From positions 3,534,001-3,598,000 of the forward strand of contig NZ_CP021358.1 of NCBI RefSeq assembly GCF_002157205.1: a stretch of DNA of 64,000 bases, in the 5' to 3' direction. This document shows positions 25,146-34,804 of this stretch, piece after piece; position 1 is the first letter of the stretch, and every line of letters begins with the position of its first letter. Under the pieces are notes generated by a model, which saw nothing but the letters and a program-made list of their open reading frames with translations, did not search any database and was not told the origin of the DNA. The DNA comes from Kushneria marisflavi (GTDB taxonomy: Bacteria > Pseudomonadota > Gammaproteobacteria > Pseudomonadales > Halomonadaceae). A program made the translations under genes and the position numbers.

Positions 25146-27221
25146 GTGAGCATCGACATTACCGAGTTCTATCAGACATTTTTCGAAGAGGCCGAGGAAC
25201 TGCTCAGCGATATGGAGCAGCAGCTGTTGCAGATCGATCCCAGCGATCCTGACGGCGAACAGCTCAACGCCATCTTTCGAGCGGCACATTCCATCAAGGG
25301 TGGCGCGGGAACATTTGGCTTTACCGTGCTGCAGGAAACCACGCACCTGTTCGAAAACCTGCTCGACAAGGCGCGACATCGCGAACTGACCCTTGACCCC
25401 ACCACCATCGACATATTTCTGGAAACCAAGGATATGCTCAGCGATCAGCTCAATGCCTACCGTCAACAGACCGAGCCGGACAGCGCCGCCTACGAGCGTA
25501 TCTGTAACACCCTGAAGGCTCTGGCCGAAGAAAAGGGCCACGGCGGTAGCGCGGCGGCTTCGGCCACAACGACCGATCAGCCCTCCATGACAGGCCCTGC
25601 ACCGGGCGGTGCGATGGTCATCCGAATTGCCGGTGTGGCGGCAGATAATGCCACCAGTCTGGCAGAAGAACTGGCGCTTTTTGGAACCGTGCTGGAACAG
25701 CAGCATGCCGGTGAGGTATTGACCGTTCGACTGGAAACCGCCACGGGTGAGGAAGATATCCGCGCCGTACTGTGTTTCGTGGTTGACGACGACCAGATCA
25801 CGTTTGAAAACGCGGCAGCAGCGTCCTCGGACGACAGTCTGGAAATGACAGCCGAGGAATGGCCTGTCGAGGAAGAACCTGTTCACGCCACACCTGAGGC
25901 AGAAAAGACTCCTGCGGTCGAACCCGCTGGCGTTGAGGCCCCGGTAGAGCCTGCCAAAGCGGCTGCGCCTGCGGCCAAAAAGCCCGAGCAAAGGGTTGCT
26001 GCCAGCAGCGAAAATGCCTCCCTGCGTGTCTCGATCGAAAAGATCGACCAGATCATCAACCTGGTCGGTGAGCTGGTCATTACCCAGTCCATGCTGGAAC
26101 AGGGCACATCCGATTTCGATCCGGTCACCCATGGCAGTCTGCTCAGCGGCATGAACCAGCTGCAGCGTAACGCGCGTGACCTGCAGGAAGCAGTCATGTC
26201 GATCCGCATGATGCCCATGGATGTCGTCTTTAACCGCTTCCCGCGGCTGGTACGTGATCTGGCCGGCAAGCTGGGCAAGCAGGTCGAGCTCGAAACGGTG
26301 GGCAAGTCGACTGAACTCGACAAGGGGTTGATCGAGCGGATTGTCGATCCGCTGACGCACCTGGTCCGCAACAGTCTTGATCACGGTATCGAAACGCCTG
26401 ATCGTCGCCTGGCTGCAGGCAAGCCTGCCTCAGGCAAGCTGACCCTTTCCGCCAGCCATCAGGGCGGCAATATTCTGATCGAGATCAGTGATGATGGCGC
26501 AGGCCTCAATCGAGAGCGCATTCTGAACAAGGCGCGTGAGAACGGCCTGGCCGTATCGGATGCCATGAGTGATGACGATGTCTGGCAGCTGATCTTTGCG
26601 CCGGGATTCTCGACGGCCGAGCAGGTCACCGACCTGTCAGGCCGTGGGGTCGGCATGGATGTGGTCAAGCGTAATATTGCCCAGATGGGCGGGCATGTCG
26701 ACATTCTTTCCCGTCCCGGACAGGGCACAACGACGCGGATCGTTCTGCCGCTGACGCTGGCCATTCTTGACGGTATGTCAGTTCGAGTCGGAGAAGAGGT
26801 CTATATCCTGCCGCTGGGTGCCATCAAGGAGTCCATGCAGGTCAGACCGGAAGATATCAGCACCGTGACGGGCAATGATCGCGTACTGCATGTTCGTGGT
26901 GAATATCTGCCGCTGGTCGAGCTTTATCGTGTTTTCGATATTCCTGATGCGCAGCAGGATGTGACCAAAGGCATTGTCATGATTGTTCAAAGCGAAGGTC
27001 GCAGCTTTGCCTTGCAGGTCGATCAGCTGATCGGGCAACACCAGGTGGTGGTCAAGAATCTGGAAACCAATTATCGACGTGTCCCCGGTATCTCCGCCGC
27101 CACCATACTGGGCGATGGCAGCGTGGCCCTGATTCTGGACATTCCGGCACTGTCGCGTACACCTCAGGATCGTGAAGGCAGCCACACCGGGCATCATCGT
27201 GGTGCCGCTGCACTGCACTGA
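25146..27221 (+). CDS. cheA: Chemotaxis histidine kinase CheA
   Basis: Receptor-coupled kinase passing phosphate to CheY and CheB. The 691-residue protein has an HPt domain with phospho-accepting H48 (IFRAAHSIKGG), a P2 CheY-binding region, an acidic/Ala-Pro linker, the dimerisation helices (LRVSIEKIDQIINLVGELVITQSML), the HATPase domain with HLVRNSLDHGIE and a DDGAGL box, and a C-terminal CheW-like domain. The GTG at 25146, preceded by AGCAGGGCAGGG, gives the family N-terminus SIDITEFYQTFFEEA; an upstream in-frame start at 25092 is less likely. Confidence 0.95.
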   Translation: MSIDITEFYQTFFEEAEELLSDMEQQLLQIDPSDPDGEQLNAIFRAAHSIKGGAGTFGFTVLQETTHLFENLLDKARHRELTLDPTTIDIFLETKDMLSDQLNAYRQQTEPDSAAYERICNTLKALAEEKGHGGSAAASATTTDQPSMTGPAPGGAMVIRIAGVAADNATSLAEELALFGTVLEQQHAGEVLTVRLETATGEEDIRAVLCFVVDDDQITFENAAAASSDDSLEMTAEEWPVEEEPVHATPEAEKTPAVEPAGVEAPVEPAKAAAPAAKKPEQRVAASSENASLRVSIEKIDQIINLVGELVITQSMLEQGTSDFDPVTHGSLLSGMNQLQRNARDLQEAVMSIRMMPMDVVFNRFPRLVRDLAGKLGKQVELETVGKSTELDKGLIERIVDPLTHLVRNSLDHGIETPDRRLAAGKPASGKLTLSASHQGGNILIEISDDGAGLNRERILNKARENGLAVSDAMSDDDVWQLIFAPGFSTAEQVTDLSGRGVGMDVVKRNIAQMGGHVDILSRPGQGTTTRIVLPLTLAILDGMSVRVGEEVYILPLGAIKESMQVRPEDISTVTGNDRVLHVRGEYLPLVELYRVFDIPDAQQDVTKGIVMIVQSEGRSFALQVDQLIGQHQVVVKNLETNYRRVPGISAATILGDGSVALILDIPALSRTPQDREGSHTGHHRGAAALH

Positions 27222-27288
27222 TCCAGGCGTAAAACGAACAGTCACTTTTAATTCTGCTCGATGAGTCGGGCACATGGGAGTTGAGATA

Positions 27289-27777
27289 ATGGAAGCTTCT
27301 GCTATCGAAAAGGTACAGCTGGAAGGTGAGGGTCATGAGTTTCTGGTCTTTCGCCTGGGCTCGGAAGAGTACGGCATCGATATTCTGAGCGTGCAGGAAA
27401 TTCGCGGCTATGAAGGGGTCACGCGCATTGCCAATGCGCCCTCCTTTATCAAGGGGGTCACCAATCTGCGCGGGGTCATTGTTCCGATCGTGGATCTGCG
27501 CCTCAAGTTTGCACTGGGCAACGCGGACTATACGGCACAAACCGTTGTGATCGTGCTCAATATCGGCCACCGCGTGGTGGGTGTGGTGGTCGATGGCGTC
27601 TCTGATGTTCTGGCGCTGACGGGTGAGCAGATCAAACCGGCACCGGAATTTGGCTCGACCCTTTCTACCCATTACCTGATGGGGCTGGGCAGTCTGGACG
27701 ATCGCATGCTGATTCTGGTGGATATTGAAAAGTTGATGAGCAGCGAAGAGATGGCTCTGATCGACAAGGCTGTCTGA
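27289..27777 (+). CDS. cheW: Chemotaxis coupling protein CheW
   Basis: Adaptor linking receptors to CheA, 162 residues (E. coli 167). It shows [46 protein letters not shown], the diagnostic region of the family, and a C-terminal [21 protein letters not shown] lies eight nt before the ATG at 27289, favouring it over the in-frame ATG at 27274. An intrinsic terminator follows, separating this unit from aer. Confidence 0.95.
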   Translation: MEASAIEKVQLEGEGHEFLVFRLGSEEYGIDILSVQEIRGYEGVTRIANAPSFIKGVTNLRGVIVPIVDLRLKFALGNADYTAQTVVIVLNIGHRVVGVVVDGVSDVLALTGEQIKPAPEFGSTLSTHYLMGLGSLDDRMLILVDIEKLMSSEEMALIDKAV

Positions 27778-27797
27778 TCGATCCGGCTGCTTCCAGG

Positions 27798-27825
27798 AGC
27801 GCCAGCATGTGCTGGCGCTTTTTTT
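27798..27825 (+). terminator. Terminator after cheW
   Basis: AGCGCCAGC (27798-27806), loop ATGT, GCTGGCGCT (27811-27819), then a T run. Confidence 0.93.
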
Positions 27826-27835
27826 ATGCCTGAGA

Positions 27836-27863
27836 AAATAGCGTACTTTAAAACACGCTAATC
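27836..27863 (+). promoter_or_regulatory. Possible FlhDC box upstream of aer
   Basis: AAATAGCG (27836-27843), 12 nt, CGCTAATC (27856-27863). The left core is a perfect match to AAATARCG and the right core matches CGYTATTT in six of eight positions. The outer arms are poor. A weak sigma-28-like element (TAATCCTT at 27859, GCCCGAAA at 27877) overlaps, so aer could be under either control. Confidence 0.4.
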
Positions 27864-27955
27864 CTTGGTTTGTTTTGCCCGAAACATAGTTTGATATGCC
27901 CAGACATGTCGGCAGGCAATGGCCGGCCATCGAGTTCATTTCAGGAGATCGAGCC

Positions 27956-29746
27956 GTGCGTAACAATCAACCGATCAATGACAAGCACTACGTGCTTGAT
28001 GAGCAGCAGTTTCTGATCTCCCAGACGGATACGGACGGCAATATCATCTATGCCAACCCCGCCTTTATCGAAGTCAGTGGATTCGAGCGTCATGAATTGA
28101 TCGGGGCGCCTCACAACCTTGTGCGCCATCCGGACATGCCGCCCATTGCCTTTGCCAATCTCTGGAAGACCCTGCGCGATGGGGAGACATGGACCGGCAT
28201 GGTCAAGAACCGGCGCAAGGATGGTGGCTACTACTGGGTCAGAGCCACGGTCATGCCCATTGTCGAGCAGGGCCAGCTCAAGGGATATGCATCAGTGCGC
28301 ATCAAGGCTGATGAGGCGTCCATTGCATATGCCGAACGGGTATATCGACGCATCAATAGCGGTCAGGGCAAGGGGTGGACACTGGTCCATGGGGTCATTA
28401 CGCCGGCAGGGCCATTGGGCTGGGCGCATCGGATAGATCGTATGGCGCCGGCCCAAAAGGCTGGATGGCTGGGAAGCGCGTGTGCGGTCTCGTCTCTGTT
28501 CCTGCTGGGTCTTCTGGTGGCGGATTATCAGATGCTGTCGACCCAACAATCACTATCGGCGCTCATGAGCACGCTTACCATCGGTGCCACGCTGCTGGCG
28601 GCGGGTACCGCGGCGGCAGGCACCCTGATGATACGACGTGCCCAGCGCTCGCTTGAACAGGCCCTGGTGTGCTGTCGACAGATTTCCAGTGGCAATCTTG
28701 AGGCAACCAGTCAGAGCCAGGATCACCTGATGGTTGCCCTGGATACCATGCGCAAGTGCCTGCTGGGTGTGGTTCGTGACGTCAAGGGCAGCGTTGGTGT
28801 GATCTCTCCCGCCAGTAGCGAGCTGGCGACCGGCAATCAGCATCTCTCCCGACGCACCGAGGAGCAGGCGGCATCACTTGAGCAGACGGCCAGCAGCATG
28901 GAGGAGTTGACTGCAACGGTCGGGCACAACGCCGAGCATGCCAGTGATGCCTCGAAACTGGCGAATGAGGCATCGACCGTGGCCGAACGTGGCCGCAGCG
29001 AAATGGGCGATGTCGTCACGCGCATGGAGGGCATTACCCAGGCTTCGGCGCGCATCTCCGATATCGTGGGGGTTATCGATAGTATTGCCTTCCAGACCAA
29101 TATCCTGGCGCTCAATGCCTCTGTAGAAGCGGCCCGCGCCGGCGAGCAGGGCAAGGGGTTCGCCGTGGTCGCCAACGAAGTGCGTTCACTGGCCAGTCGT
29201 AGCGCCCAGGCCGCGAGTGAAATTCGTGATCTGATCGATAAATCCTCGGTTGAAGTCCACGCCGGTAGTGAACTGGTGGCCCGAGCGCAGTCCACCATGA
29301 CTGATATCGTCGGCGGCGTACATAGAGTCACGACGCTGATGCAGGAAATTTCAGCAGCCACTCGTGAGCAGAAAAATGGCATAGATCAGATCGGTCAGGC
29401 CATTCAGCGCATGGATGAAATGACGCAGCAAAATGCTGCCATGGTCGAGCAGTCCTCGGCGGCATCGGAGTCGATGCGTCAAAACGCCGATCACCTTAAT
29501 GAAATTGTCAGTCTTTTCAGGATCAAGGAAAGCGCTCACACGCCGATAATAGCTTCAGGCAGGGCAGCTTCCTCATCAAAACATGGAAGAGAAGCCCACG
29601 ACGGAGAATCGAGCAAACACGCTTCAACGTCGTCACGTACCAGGTCTGGCCGGCCCGGCACCTCTGCTCCTGCAAGGACAGGGATCGCTCGCTCACAGGG
29701 TGAGTCAGTGTCCGGGGCGGCAGAAGAGGACTGGACAACCTTTTAA
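27956..29746 (+). CDS. aer: Aer-type PAS methyl-accepting chemoreceptor
   Basis: Energy/redox taxis receptor, 596 residues (E. coli Aer 506). Residues about 10-120 form a PAS domain of the FAD-binding Aer type (RNNQPINDKHYVLDEQQFLISQTD start, NPAFIEVSGF, HNLVRHPDMP). Two hydrophobic segments around 180-240 form the membrane anchor, followed by a HAMP-like stretch and a long signalling coiled coil with the hairpin tip IDSIAFQTNILALNASVEAARAGEQGKGFAVVA. The C-terminus ends EEDWTTF, a W-x-x-F tether motif. The GTG at 27956 behind AGGAGA is preferred to an upstream start at 27896. Confidence 0.88.
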   Translation: MRNNQPINDKHYVLDEQQFLISQTDTDGNIIYANPAFIEVSGFERHELIGAPHNLVRHPDMPPIAFANLWKTLRDGETWTGMVKNRRKDGGYYWVRATVMPIVEQGQLKGYASVRIKADEASIAYAERVYRRINSGQGKGWTLVHGVITPAGPLGWAHRIDRMAPAQKAGWLGSACAVSSLFLLGLLVADYQMLSTQQSLSALMSTLTIGATLLAAGTAAAGTLMIRRAQRSLEQALVCCRQISSGNLEATSQSQDHLMVALDTMRKCLLGVVRDVKGSVGVISPASSELATGNQHLSRRTEEQAASLEQTASSMEELTATVGHNAEHASDASKLANEASTVAERGRSEMGDVVTRMEGITQASARISDIVGVIDSIAFQTNILALNASVEAARAGEQGKGFAVVANEVRSLASRSAQAASEIRDLIDKSSVEVHAGSELVARAQSTMTDIVGGVHRVTTLMQEISAATREQKNGIDQIGQAIQRMDEMTQQNAAMVEQSSAASESMRQNADHLNEIVSLFRIKESAHTPIIASGRAASSSKHGREAHDGESSKHASTSSRTRSGRPGTSAPARTGIARSQGESVSGAAEEDWTTF

Positions 29747-29774
29747 TCACTTCAAGTGATGCGGAGTAAAAGAC

Positions 29775-30620
29775 GTGACAGAAGTCGCTGAAAGCCGCGA
29801 TTTAAAACTGACGCATGAGGATTTCGAGCGTGTAAGGCGCTTGATCCATGAGCGTGCAGGTATCGCACTGGCGTTACATAAAAAAGAGATGGTCTATAGC
29901 CGTCTGGCACGTCGCTTGCGCACGCTTGGGCTCAATCAATTCAAGTCCTATCTGGATTTGCTGGATGGCCATGCCGAGTCCTCGGAGTGGGAACATTTCG
30001 TTAACGCGCTGACGACCAACCTGACCTCTTTTTTTCGCGAAGCACATCACTTCCCGATTCTGGCCGATCACGTCCGTGCCCAAAGCGGCAACATCAAGGT
30101 GTGGTGCTGCGCGGCGTCTACTGGCGAAGAGCCCTGGTCGTTGGCCATGACGCTGACCGAGGCGCTCGGGTCGAAGGCACAAAGCGCCAAAATTGTGGCC
30201 ACCGATATTGATACCAAGGCGCTTGCCACGGCGGCGGCCGGTATCTATCCGATCGCTCAGATCGAGAAGCTGTCGATGGAGCAGCGCAAGCGGTTTTTCA
30301 TGCGTGGCGTGGGGGCCAGGTCTGGCGTGGCACGGGTCAATCCAGCGCTGGCGGCCATGGTGGAATATCAGCAGCTGAATCTGTTGGAAGCACGATGGAG
30401 CGTAGAAGGGCCCTTTGATGCCATTTTCTGCCGCAACATCATGATTTATTTCGACAAGCCTACCCAGAAACGGATTCTGGAAAGGTTTGCGCCATTGCTT
30501 AAACCCAACGGACTGCTTTTTGCCGGGCATTCCGAAAACTTTACTTACCTGACCGATGCCTTCCGGCTGCAGGGACATACTGTTTATGGGCTCTCTTCAG
30601 GTCCGGGTTCCCGGCCATGA
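29775..30620 (+). CDS. cheR: Chemotaxis protein methyltransferase CheR
   Basis: S-adenosylmethionine-dependent methylase of receptor glutamates. The 281-residue protein has the N-terminal helical domain (DFERVRRLIHERAGIAL) and the Rossmann domain with VWCCAASTGEEPWSLAM, DIDTKALATAAAG and FDAIFCRNIMIYFD. The start is a GTG at 29775, eight nt after GGAG. The stop overlaps the cheD start (ATGA). The tether-binding beta subdomain expected to grip the receptor pentapeptide is in the C-terminal half. Confidence 0.94.
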   Translation: MTEVAESRDLKLTHEDFERVRRLIHERAGIALALHKKEMVYSRLARRLRTLGLNQFKSYLDLLDGHAESSEWEHFVNALTTNLTSFFREAHHFPILADHVRAQSGNIKVWCCAASTGEEPWSLAMTLTEALGSKAQSAKIVATDIDTKALATAAAGIYPIAQIEKLSMEQRKRFFMRGVGARSGVARVNPALAAMVEYQQLNLLEARWSVEGPFDAIFCRNIMIYFDKPTQKRILERFAPLLKPNGLLFAGHSENFTYLTDAFRLQGHTVYGLSSGPGSRP

Positions 30621-31231
30621 AATTTCGCGAGCAGGAAGGCCTGGCCAACCACTTTTACTTTGACCGTGATGACAGTCTTGACGCCGTCAAGCTGTTGCCG
30701 AGCGAGTATTACGTGGCTTCAAAACCCATGGTGCTGTCGACGGTGCTGGGCTCCTGCGTTTCTGCGTGTGTTCGCGACAGTGTCGCAGGTGTCGGTGGCA
30801 TGAATCACTACATGCTGCCCGGAGATGGCAGCCATGACACCAGTGGGCCGAAACTGCGCTATGGCGAACATGCCATGCGTACCCTGATCGACGAAATCTG
30901 TCGGCTGGGCGGTCGTCGCGACAGGCTGGAAGCCAAGGTGTTCGGGGGCGGTATGGTCATTGCCGGTATGGCATCGCGCATCGGATTTGCCAATGCCGAG
31001 TTTGTCATGGCGTGGCTTGATCGTGAAAACATTCGTGTGCTTGCGCAGGACCTCAATGGTAGCCATGCACGTCGCGTGCACTATCTGCCGGGAACGGGTC
31101 AGGTAAGGGTCAGGCGTCTCAACGGTAGTGACACGGTCTGTCGTCGTGAAAAGACGTTGATCAATGCGCTGGTTGAAGATGCAGTTCATCCGCTGGTCGC
31201 GGCTGCAGGCATGAAAGGAGCAGGACGGTGA
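30617..31231 (+). CDS. cheD: Chemoreceptor glutamine deamidase CheD
   Basis: Converts receptor glutamines to glutamates, making methylation sites. The 204-residue protein has the catalytic cysteine in [10 protein letters not shown] (C47) and histidine in [10 protein letters not shown] (H64), and the KVFGGGMVI loop. CheD is absent from E. coli; here it is inserted between cheR and cheB in an otherwise enteric-like operon. Overlaps cheR by four nt and cheB by four nt, indicating translational coupling. Confidence 0.94.
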   Translation: MKFREQEGLANHFYFDRDDSLDAVKLLPSEYYVASKPMVLSTVLGSCVSACVRDSVAGVGGMNHYMLPGDGSHDTSGPKLRYGEHAMRTLIDEICRLGGRRDRLEAKVFGGGMVIAGMASRIGFANAEFVMAWLDRENIRVLAQDLNGSHARRVHYLPGTGQVRVRRLNGSDTVCRREKTLINALVEDAVHPLVAAAGMKGAGR

Positions 31232-32289
31232 GCAAGATCAAGGTATTGTGTGTTGACGACTCGGCACTGATCCGAAGCCTGATCAGCGAAATCATCAATC
31301 AGGAGCCCGATATGGAAGTGGTCGCCACGGCCCCGGATCCATTGGTGGCTCGTGATCTGATCAAGCGGACCAATCCCGACGTGCTGACGCTGGATGTCGA
31401 AATGCCGCGCATGGATGGACTGGATTTTCTGGAAAGACTCATGCGTCTACGCCCCATGCCAGTCGTTATGGTCTCCTCCCTGACGGAGCGGGGATCGGAA
31501 ATCACCATGCGGGCGCTCGAACTCGGTGCGGTGGACTTTGTTACCAAGCCTCAGCTGGGCATTCGTGAGGGTATGGCCGAGTACGCGCATGCCATCACCG
31601 ACAAGATCCGTGCGGCCTCAAAAGCCAGGCTCAAGGTGGCTCAGCCTTCATCGAATCCTGCGCCGGCCGCGCTTCGTGCACCGCTGTATTCCAGCGAGAA
31701 ACTTTTGATCGTTGGGGCCTCCACGGGCGGCACGGAAGCCATCCGAGAATTTCTGATGCCACTGCCTTCGGACAGCCCGGCGATATTGATCACCCAGCAC
31801 ATGCCGGCCGGATTTACCAAATCCTTTGCCGCACGTCTGGACAGCCTGTGTCGCATCAGTGTGCGAGAAGCTGTACATGGTGAGCGTGTGTTGCCCGGCC
31901 ATGCCTACCTCGCACCCGGTGGTGAGGCGCATCTGCGTCTGGTTCGAAGCGGTGCCAACTATGTCATTTCGCTGGACCATGAAGCGCCCATCAATCGCCA
32001 CAGGCCTTCCGTTGACGCGCTGTTTGAATCTGCCGCCATCAGTGCCGGCAAAAATGCCATCGGTGTGCTGTTGACCGGCATGGGCAAGGATGGTGCTCAG
32101 GGGCTCTTGAAGATGCGTGAAGCCGGTGCCTGGACGCTGGCCCAGGATGAGGCCAGCTGTGTGGTATTTGGCATGCCGCGTGAAGCCATCGCGCTGGGCG
32201 CTGCATGTGAGGTTGTGCCCATTACCAGCATGTGCGAGCGGGCGCTGGCACAGCTGGGTGGCAACAATCGTCAGGCGCTGCGCGTCTAG
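31228..32289 (+). CDS. cheB: Chemotaxis protein-glutamate methylesterase CheB
   Basis: Response regulator that demethylates receptors when phosphorylated by CheA. The 353-residue protein has a receiver domain (CVDDSALIR, phospho-acceptor D56 in [14 protein letters not shown] at 107-108) and a methylesterase domain with the triad S165 (VGASTGG), H191 (ITQHMP) and D288 ([10 protein letters not shown]). The start is a GTG overlapping the cheD stop. Confidence 0.95.
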   Translation: MSKIKVLCVDDSALIRSLISEIINQEPDMEVVATAPDPLVARDLIKRTNPDVLTLDVEMPRMDGLDFLERLMRLRPMPVVMVSSLTERGSEITMRALELGAVDFVTKPQLGIREGMAEYAHAITDKIRAASKARLKVAQPSSNPAPAALRAPLYSSEKLLIVGASTGGTEAIREFLMPLPSDSPAILITQHMPAGFTKSFAARLDSLCRISVREAVHGERVLPGHAYLAPGGEAHLRLVRSGANYVISLDHEAPINRHRPSVDALFESAAISAGKNAIGVLLTGMGKDGAQGLLKMREAGAWTLAQDEASCVVFGMPREAIALGAACEVVPITSMCERALAQLGGNNRQALRV

Positions 32290-32352
32290 CGCGGCACTAC
32301 AGAATCGTTGACTCGCGCGCGAGCGCACTTATTTGAAAAGGAAATAACGGAC

Positions 32353-32742
32353 ATGGCTGACAAGAACATTCACATTCTGGTGGTAGATGACTTTCCTACC
32401 ATGCGTCGTATCGTACGCAATCTCCTCAAGGAGCTTGGCTTCAACAATGTCGATGAAGCCGAAGACGGCGTCGATGGTCTGGCCAAGCTGCGCAGCGACA
32501 GCTTTGGATTTGTGGTCTCTGACTGGAACATGCCCAACCTGGACGGTCTGGAAATGCTCAAGCAGATTCGCGCCGATGACAGTCTCAAGCACCTGCCGGT
32601 GCTGATGGTGACGGCAGAAGCCAAAAAGGAAAACATCATTGCAGCGGCACAGGCCGGCGCCAATGGTTACGTGGTTAAACCCTTTACCGCCGCAACGCTC
32701 GAAGAAAAGCTGAACAAGATCTTCGAAAAGCTCGATAAATAA
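32353..32742 (+). CDS. cheY: Chemotaxis response regulator CheY
   Basis: Single receiver domain that, when phosphorylated, binds FliM/FliN and switches the motor to clockwise. 129 residues as in E. coli, with [10 protein letters not shown], phospho-acceptor D57 (VVSDWNMP), T87 (MVTAEA), Y106 and K109 (YVVKPF). The ATG at 32353 is chosen by family N-terminus and AAGGAAATAA upstream; the frame opens further at 32308. cheZ follows. Confidence 0.96.
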   Translation: MADKNIHILVVDDFPTMRRIVRNLLKELGFNNVDEAEDGVDGLAKLRSDSFGFVVSDWNMPNLDGLEMLKQIRADDSLKHLPVLMVTAEAKKENIIAAAQAGANGYVVKPFTAATLEEKLNKIFEKLDK

Positions 32743-32772
32743 GTCTGCGGATAGCCATCGGGAGTGAATGAC

Positions 32773-33444
32773 ATGACAGCCAATGCCAAACCGCAGAACG
32801 TCGATGATACGATCCCGCCGGACCTTATCGCCAGGATTGGTCATCTGACCCGAGCGCTGCGTGACAACATGCGAGAGCTCGGCCTGGACAAGGAAGTCGA
32901 GAAGGCCGCCCAGGCCATCCCCGATTCCCGCGATCGCCTGAGTTATATCGCCTCGATGACCGAGCAGGCTGCCGAGCGCTCGCTTAATGCGATCGAAATT
33001 GCTCAGCCCATTCAGGACAGCATCGAAAAACAGTCGGCCGAGCTGGCAGGGCGCTGGGATCAGTGGTTCGACAAGCCGCTTGAGCAGGCTGAAGCACGTG
33101 ATCTGGTCGGGGACACTCGTGCTTATCTTGAATGGGTGCCGGTACAGACCCGGGCCACCCAGAGTCAGTTGATGGAAGTCATGATGGCTCAGGATTTTCA
33201 GGATCTGACCGGTCAGGTTATCAAGAAAATGATGGAGGTCATCCGCGAGATCGAACGTGAGCTTTTGCAGGTGCTGATTGACAATATGCCGTCTGAAGCC
33301 ATGCGCGAGCGTGCCAGGGAAGGAAGCAGCAAGCCTGCCTCGGAAGGGCTGCTCAATGGGCCGCAGATCAAGACAGAAGGGCGTACCGATATCGTGACCG
33401 ATCAGTCACAGGTCGACGACCTGCTCGACAGTCTGGGATTTTAA
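32773..33444 (+). CDS. cheZ: CheY-phosphate phosphatase CheZ
   Basis: Long helical-hairpin phosphatase that terminates the chemotaxis signal. The 223-residue product (E. coli 214) contains the catalytic motif AQDFQDLTGQVIKKMM and ends VDDLLDSLGF, the CheY-binding peptide, identical to the E. coli tail. GGGAG at eight nt supports the ATG at 32773 rather than the GTG at 32764. It coexists with CheD here. Confidence 0.95.
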   Translation: MTANAKPQNVDDTIPPDLIARIGHLTRALRDNMRELGLDKEVEKAAQAIPDSRDRLSYIASMTEQAAERSLNAIEIAQPIQDSIEKQSAELAGRWDQWFDKPLEQAEARDLVGDTRAYLEWVPVQTRATQSQLMEVMMAQDFQDLTGQVIKKMMEVIREIERELLQVLIDNMPSEAMRERAREGSSKPASEGLLNGPQIKTEGRTDIVTDQSQVDDLLDSLGF

Positions 33445-33458
33445 TCCCGGTTCCTGCT

Positions 33459-33501
33459 TATGTTTCGAATAGCTCTCCCTCGGGTGGGCTATTCGAGCGA
33501 T
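33459..33501 (+). promoter_or_regulatory. FlhDC-box-like inverted repeat ahead of flhB
   Basis: TCGAATAGC (33465-33473) and GCTATTCGA (33488-33496) form a perfect inverted repeat with 14 nt between, fitting the spacing of the two AAATARCG/CGYTATTT half sites in FlhDC boxes. The outer arms (from 33459 and to 33501) match partly. flhB is a class II gene in enterics, and this lies 72 bp before its ATG. It could also be a weak transcription terminator of cheZ. Confidence 0.45.
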
Positions 33502-33572
33502 TGTTTTCCACTCCCTCCTCGCACAATGTCGGCCAGTGAGCACAATGCTCTACATGATTTCATGGGGTCGAG

Positions 33573-34736
33573 ATGTCCGGCGACAGCGACGAAGAAAAAA
33601 CCGAAGAACCCACGGCGCGGCGACTTGAAAAGGCCCGTGAAGAAGGGCAGGTAGCCCGTTCACGCGAGTTGACCACCTTTTTGATGCTGGCCGTCGGGGC
33701 TGCCGGCCTGGCCCTTTGCATGAGCTGGATGGGCGAGACGCTGTCCGGAGTCATGAGTGATGGGTTGACCTTTGATGCCGACGTGGCACGTGATCCCACT
33801 CGAATGATGATCAATGTGTCGGCATTGGGTGGGCGAGCCCTGCTGGCCATTGCCCCCATTCTGGGCATCATGGGTTTAGTGGCGTTGATGGCGCCCATGG
33901 CGCTGGGTGGATGGTTGTTTTCGACCAAATCCATCAAGGTTGATATCAAAAAGCTCAATCCGGGCGCCGGTTTAAAACGCATTTTTTCCAGCCAGGCGCT
34001 GGCGGAACTTGCCAAGACCATTGCCAAGTCGCTGCTGATTGCCCTGGTGGCGGCCTACTTTATTTATAGCCATCAGGGCGAGCTGCTCGGGCTTGCCGAA
34101 GAAAGCATCCAATCTGCCATGCGCCACATGTTGCTGCTGGTGGTCTTTTGCTGTGCCCTGATTTTGCTGGCCTTCATCTTTGTCATCATCATCGATGTTC
34201 CCTATCAGCTGTGGAGTCATACCAAAAAGCTGCGCATGAGCCGGGAGGACATTCGTCAGGAGCACAAGGAGTCGGAAGGTGATCCTCACGTCAAGGGACG
34301 TATTCGACAGCAGCAGCAGGCGATCGCCCGGCGCCGCATGATGAGTGAAGTCCCAAAGGCCGACGTCATTATTACCAACCCGACGCACTTTGCCGTGGCA
34401 CTGGCTTACAAGGATGACGAGATGGGGGCCCCCCGTGTGCTGGCAAAAGGGGCAGATGCCGTGGCCGCCAAAATTCGTGAGTTGGGGGAGGAAAACCGTA
34501 TTCCCTTTCTGGAAGCCCCAGCACTGGCACGCTCGCTGTATCGCCATGGTGAGCTGGGCCGTGAAATCCCCGCAGCACTGTATACCGCGGTCGCTGAAGT
34601 ACTGGCCTGGGTTTATCAGCTACGCCGCCATCGCAGCGAAGGGGGTAAAACGCCAAAACGGCCCGGCCATATCGAGGTCCCTGAAGAGATGGCCTATACC
34701 CCGTCACCCTCGGATGACGATGACAATGAAGACTAA
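33573..34736 (+). CDS. flhB: Flagellar export switch protein FlhB
   Basis: Inner-membrane export-gate component that switches substrate specificity from rod/hook to filament. The 387-residue protein has a basic N-terminus (EEKTEEPTARRLEKAREEGQVARSREL), four membrane helices to about residue 210, and the cytoplasmic domain with autocleavage motif N269-P270-T271-H272. The C-terminus is an acidic tail. The ATG follows GGGGTCGAG. A separate FlhB-CC homologue is encoded at 21348. Confidence 0.95.
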   Translation: MSGDSDEEKTEEPTARRLEKAREEGQVARSRELTTFLMLAVGAAGLALCMSWMGETLSGVMSDGLTFDADVARDPTRMMINVSALGGRALLAIAPILGIMGLVALMAPMALGGWLFSTKSIKVDIKKLNPGAGLKRIFSSQALAELAKTIAKSLLIALVAAYFIYSHQGELLGLAEESIQSAMRHMLLLVVFCCALILLAFIFVIIIDVPYQLWSHTKKLRMSREDIRQEHKESEGDPHVKGRIRQQQQAIARRRMMSEVPKADVIITNPTHFAVALAYKDDEMGAPRVLAKGADAVAAKIRELGEENRIPFLEAPALARSLYRHGELGREIPAALYTAVAEVLAWVYQLRRHRSEGGKTPKRPGHIEVPEEMAYTPSPSDDDDNED

Positions 34737-34804
34737 TACCCGGGCTCTGAATGGCCCCTTCTGGGCGCCGGACAACCTATCCACCATGACAGGTCATCGC
34801 TGAC

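Noticed and set aside
25140..26384. Long open frame antisense to cheA
   Set aside because: It is the shadow of the GC-biased cheA codons; its residue composition is low-information and no family motif or ribosome site is seen.
33460..33654. Short open frame between cheZ and flhB
   Set aside because: No ribosome site or conserved sequence; it overlaps the flhB start and the FlhDC-like inverted repeat.
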